Program-made: the position numbers and the translations under genes | Notes under the pieces: generated by a model | Told to the model about the DNA's origin: nothing | Seen by the model: the letters and a program-made list of their open reading frames with translations, nothing else | Databases searched by the model: none | NCBI GenBank assembly: GCA_910592205.1 | Contig: CAJVPJ010000556.1 | Span: 1-21,933, forward strand | DNA: 21,933 bases | Origin: Paraglomus occultum | Taxonomy: Eukaryota > Glomeromycota > Glomeromycetes > Paraglomerales > Paraglomeraceae | Reading direction: 5' to 3' | In this document: piece by piece, positions 18,094-21,933 of the stretch | How the letters are laid out: the number at the start of each line of letters is the position of its first letter | Numbering within the stretch: position 1 is the stretch's first letter

Positions 18094-20850
18094 ATGATCA
18101 TATTCTGTCTCGACGCTAAACAAATATTGAATTTCCATAACTCAAACATCACTGACCTTTTACCTCAAACAAAAACTTTTACCAAATGTCTCGAATCATT
18201 GACAACTTTTCTTTTTGACTCATTGGCACCATACGAATCAATCGTTGATTTTTCTGAGCCAAGTTCTCATATTTTCCCCGAATCATCTTCCCATCGATCT
18301 GACATAATTTCCCCTTCAGTTAACGCGTCTGTTCCAAGAAATTGAGCATACGTTTTGGCGTCCTTCCGATGCTCTGAAACAGATTTTACGTAAACTTCAC
18401 GAATCAGATTATGCTCAATTTCCCTGTATTCCCTGTTCATATTGTTCTCGTTTACTATTACTATGTCAAGTGGATTATTCGCCAAACCAACTACACGTTT
18501 CCATTTGAGAGTATACAACCTCACGTACCTCTAACTGTCCATCCACAATATAACGTGAAAGTAGCAGTGTGTGCATCGTGCACATTAAAGCCCTCCTCAT
18601 GGCCCGTCCTGGCTGAAATTCCCACCTGCATCGAAAATGTGCCATATGGAAAGCGAAAATACTTATCACCCGTATACTTACACTCGAGCCTTGGCAGATC
18701 ATCGAATCTATCTGCTTATTCAGAATACCGATCACTCAAAGGACAGTTTGGATACTCGAAGAACATGCGATCGTTATCGCTTTACTCTGGCATGCTAGGT
18801 GCATTTCTTGAAAATATAGATCAATCATCTGCAGAAAACCGCTGGTATCATCCTTCCTTAAGAGAAGCTTGCGAATGGTTACAACAAAACAATCCATACT
18901 TGAAATCCTACCACTCTCTCGCCTCTCATTTGTTGCAGAACAATGACTTCACCGCGAACCCGATATGGCCTTCCGCTACCCATGTAGAAACTGACCAGCA
19001 TATACCACCCGTTCATCGTGGGGATGTTGTAGTACCTCCATATGACTTTCCCGATGAAATCCATAATGAAGATTCCCATTACAGTCGTTTAGCCGTCGGG
19101 TTCTATGCACAAGAGATGATATGAAGATACTGATTGCCCTACATGATCCCGAATTGGAAGCGCTTCTGTATCCCGATCTATTTCCTGATGGCCATGGACA
19201 CTATGGCGAACTCCAACAAGATGCCTTATCTGCTAATGATAAAGCTGAGACGTATGGAAAATATATTAAGAGCAGAATCTTAGGTTACGATCCACGTTTT
19301 AGACTGCACCCTACTTGGCCGATGTGGTCATACTTACAGTTGGAGAAGTATCGTAATTTTCAAAACAACATGTGCATAGTTCATCAAAGGCGAATAGATT
19401 CTGAACATAATCACCCAACTGCTGCAGAATTGTTGAGACAGAGTAGTTACAAGACAACTAATCTCATTATACACGAATCCTTGATGATGCCGCTTCCAAC
19501 ATTCATCCGCATGGGGAGACTCTTATTTTCGTGAAAAAGAACTCCATCTAAATACAATGGTAAAACATTTGGGACTGTCATCGTTATTTATCACACTTTC
19601 AATGGCTGAAAACAAATGGGAGCATCTTAAAGAAATTTTGAAGAACACTGACAATCAAGACACATTACTTACAAACTGCCATTCTATACAATGTGTCATT
19701 TTATCAATCGATCTCGATCAATGAAAAAGGCAGTTTGGAGAAACAGTTGGGGTACAGTTGAAAACTTTTTCACATACATACCTGTTTATGGATAACATCC
19801 ACTGTCGAGCAAATGATTATATCAAATCAAATCCGCAGTGACTTGCCAGACCCAAAGCATGAACCAGAATTGTATCAGAAGGTCATCACTCATCAAATAC
19901 ACACTTGCACTGAGTGACATTGTGGAGGTTCCCCTGTGGAAGGTGAACTATGTTCAAAATTTTTCCCTCATCCATATTCCTCATATACATATCATGACAA
20001 TCACTCCTTATGATTCATATACAAGAGGATTGTTGGGTCATACCTTACCACATGAATGCTCAATATGTCACCACAAAAGGATTTGCCCATTACCAAGTTG
20101 AACCTGCTCACCTGTTCAACATATCTGAAGGAAATGATGGAGATGATGTTCTTAGTACTTGGTGAATATATGATTCATCAGCAACAGTTAGTTACCTTCT
20201 GACAGAGCCTCCCAAGTCATGATCAAAGACTGTTCAACCAACATACCAAATCCTCCTAAACCCAGATGAGCCCTATTACAAAGATGCTATTGAAAAATAT
20301 CTCTGTCAGCCTTTAACAGAAGAGTTTGACAATATTAAATACAGTGATTACTACTGATTCTATGAAATCAAGTCACCAAACTTCCAATCAAGTCAAAAAG
20401 CAGGAACTGACCTGGATTGGACAAACAATAATATGCTGCACTAAACTATGAGGACATGCTTTTAAACTATCAGATAATGAAACATATTTCTATCACCTGT
20501 TATTGCAAACACACCCATAGAGATCAGAAGATAAAATTCTTAGTAATTTCCCTACATACTGAAAACACTATCTCTCCTTATTTCCTGATGAAGCAGAACA
20601 ATTTCAAACTAAAGTGAGATCTTATATAACACAGAGAAAATTACAACTTACCTTACAATTTGGAATCCTAGTTGATTCTCTGATTCAAACGTTACAGAGA
20701 GAAATTGCACTTAATAATATCGACATCATCAAATATCAGCTTGATAAGCTTAAAAAGATTCTTCCTCCTTCACCACGCAATATCACCATCACTTTACCAC
20801 CAGAACAATACAAAATTATGAAGATAACAGCCTATCAGCTGCATGTGTAA
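18094..20850 (+). pseudogene. decayed Helitron Rep/helicase protein gene (Helitron_like_N)
   Basis: A single long protein can be followed across several frame changes. 18094-18345 is an unknown N-terminal part; then PSDALKQILRKLHESDYAQF with a Cys cluster (PCIPCSYCSRLL); 18463-19124, KWIIRQTNYTFPFESIQPHV through YGKRKYLSPVYLHSSLGRSS to LAVGFYAQE; 19121-19510, MKILIALHDPELEALLYPDL; then GDSYFREKELHLNTMVKHLG, which is Helitron_like_N. After 19800 come LPDPKHEPELYQKVITHQIH and NAQYVTTKGFAHYQVEPAHL, and finally HYLSLFPDEAEQFQTKVRSY (about 20562-20620). I count at least four frameshifts and in-frame TGA codons at 19915, 20163, 20220 and 20355. The HUH metal site and the two-Tyr motif expected between these blocks are absent, and no Pif1-type helicase motif follows. 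The element is dead and 3'-truncated. Confidence 0.85.
18094..20850 (+). mobile_element. Helitron (rolling-circle transposon) remnant, ends not defined
   Basis: The element is recognised only by its degenerate Rep protein. Helitrons insert between A and T, start with TC and end with a hairpin and CTRR; I could not assign such ends. The limits given are those of the coding remnant. Confidence 0.7.
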
Positions 20851-21153
20851 TGTGATGGAAACAAGTGCACTTATGGAAACCACCGAGGCCCACTCGTCCC
20901 GCACCACAGTACAAACGTGTGGCATAGTGAAATTGCCACCGACAGAAAAAAGCGACTGCATGTTAAGATAGGAGATGCCCTCTTTATGAAACTTTTGTTG
21001 AATACATTTATAAATTTTAACAATTTTTCATAAATAAACACCAGTCAATCACGATATAATAATATTACTTTAAATGTGTACACTAGATTTTCTTCTACCC
21101 GGCTAACAATAGACATGTACGATTTTATTTCGATATGACATACGAAAATCGTA
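20851..21153. other. intergenic after the Helitron relic
   Basis: A GC-richer patch at 20855-20970 holds a 38-codon plus-strand frame and an alternative frame with WKPPRPTRPAPQYKRVA before TAG. The latter looks like a C-terminus and might be the tail of a captured or older gene. No family recognised. Confidence 0.25.
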
Positions 21154-21283
21154 TTATAAGGAGAGTGTTTGAGTCACTAAATTATGATACAATAGACAAT
21201 TTTAATATTGTAAAACTTCAATCATTAATCTCCATACCTGCAACTGAACCATAACTGTTTCTTGATGTAGGAAAAGCTCCCAT
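21154..21283 (-). pseudogene. 3' gene end, copy A of a tandem duplicate
   Basis: Minus strand: a short exon ending SRNSYGSVAG at 21238, donor GTATGG, a 61-nt intron (21237-21177) ending ATTTAG, then a last exon VTQTLSL and TAA at 21154. It parallels copy B at 21699-21933 in exon ends, intron position and intron sequence. Upstream of the exon the frame lacks the longer coding part seen in copy B, so copy A is probably a truncated duplicate. It may also be an alternative last exon of the gene in copy B. Confidence 0.45.
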
Positions 21284-21698
21284 TATTAATTTATTTAAGT
21301 GTGTCGTTTATCATAAAGTTTACAGGAGGACAGCATGTTACGAAGGAAGGGGAAAAAACAAAAGAGGAAGAAAAGGGAGAAAGAGAAGAGATTTAAATAG
21401 ATAAAATACAATAATACGTACGTATGCATATAAGTACATACGGTGTATTAAAAAAAACCCCCTTGTAATTTTTTACATGCAATTCGCGACGCTAAATGAA
21501 TCTGATAATTAAGGTTAACATTTGGCGTTTTTATAAAGGCATTTATTATGTACATGCTTGGAGTAATTAATTGTAAATGCCTACGTCTGAGCAAGAAACT
21601 CAACGGTAAGCATATTACATTTATACGAGATGCCAAGGAAATCTATACTCAAACAATCAACAACATTAGAAAAATAAACCCGCGAAATACAAATTTAG
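21284..21698. other. spacer between the two copies
   Basis: AT-rich with a purine-rich tract near 21345-21395. Overlapping open frames on both strands at 21448-21736 have no protein-like pattern. No gene supported. Confidence 0.4.
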
Positions 21699-21933
21699 TC
21701 AAGGAATGTTTTGAGTCACTAAAATATAAGCAATAGACTATATTAATATTGTAAGCCGACTTCATCAATAACCAATTGTTGTCTTCATACCTGCAGCTGA
21801 ATCCAAATCATAGCTATTTTTCAGTTTAGGCAAATCCCCAGCAGGTAAAAGCGTATTAGAATATTTACTCTCTTTTTCGAGACGTGATAACGGTTTTACG
21901 TCATTATGATAGATAGTATTCCACTTGTTGTTA
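21699..21933 (-). CDS. 3' end of an unknown gene, copy B, runs off the window
   Basis: Minus strand, partial at its 5' side. An exon from the window edge to 21791 is open: IYHNDVKPLSRLEKESKYSN, then TLLPAGDLPKLKNSYDLDSA and AG. Donor GTATGA, a 72-nt intron (21790-21719) ending TATTTTAG, then VTQNIP and TGA at 21699. The polar, Lys/Ser/Leu-rich tail looks disordered. No family recognised because only about 55 residues are visible. A similar end (copy A) lies 500 bp downstream. Confidence 0.5.

Noticed and set aside
18267-18735. Minus-strand open frames inside the Helitron relic
   Set aside because: The plus-strand frames carry the Helitron similarity; the minus frames are shadows.
19915-20357. 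Reassigned TGA codon, because several in-frame TGA interrupt the Helitron frame
   Set aside because: The housekeeping genes in the window use TGA as their stop (GPI8, BAT and the mitoribosomal gene), and the Helitron also has frameshifts and TAG/TAA stops, so decay explains it.
1-21933. tRNA, rRNA or snRNA genes
   Set aside because: No cloverleaf with a recognisable B box (GGTTCRANNCC) or rRNA core sequence was seen by eye; a covariance-model search would be needed to be certain.

Overview
The window is AT-rich nuclear DNA from a eukaryote. Genes on both strands are split by many short GT-AG introns (about 50-120 bp) with fungal-type branch sites (CTAAT, TACTAAT). The protein set, short introns, a Helitron relic and a fungal Hva1/TUDOR-domain protein indicate a fungus. 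An early-diverging lineage (Mucoromycota, perhaps Glomeromycotina) is my inference; no marker here proves it.

Region by region. 1-3590: mostly intergenic, with minus-strand exon candidates, a frameshifted protein relic (1121-1332), small ORFs, and a spliced minus-strand coiled-coil gene with an in-frame TAG. 3763-5396 (+): GPI8/PIG-K, the catalytic subunit of GPI transamidase, seven exons. 5696-6403 (-): ribosomal protein L26 (uL24), four exons, one intron with GC-AG ends, and a stop codon that is the first codon of the last exon. 7127-8798 (-): mitochondrial-type branched-chain amino acid aminotransferase, four exons, with a perfect TGACTCA (Gcn4-type) site 79 bp upstream and a near-match to the Leu3 site further out. 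10334-11393 (-): TRAPP subunit 5 (Trs31), five exons. 11664-12138 (+): an unrecognised protein-like exon without ATG. 12801-13368 (+): Hva1/TUDOR (DUF2945) protein with an acidic tail. 13763-14403 (+): RNase III-fold mitoribosomal protein (mL57-like). 14477-15413 (+): a Gln/Pro-rich protein with a 30-bp in-frame tandem repeat, starting only 73 bp after the previous stop. 15414-18090: gene-poor, with a direct repeat pair around a GC-richer island and a CTC microsatellite. 18094-20850 (+): a decayed Helitron Rep gene that seems to have lost both catalytic motifs. 21154-21933 (-): two similar gene 3' ends in tandem, the second running off the window.

The recognised genes are ordinary housekeeping functions (GPI anchoring, cytosolic and mitochondrial translation, branched-chain amino acid metabolism, vesicle tethering). 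They are not an operon or pathway cluster. I do not see a convincing new multi-gene system. The most interesting items are gene-structure oddities, the putative regulatory sites near the aminotransferase, the dead Helitron, the terminal tandem duplicate, and several unrecognised coding-like segments. All exon boundaries were read by eye from splice motifs and frame, without transcript data.
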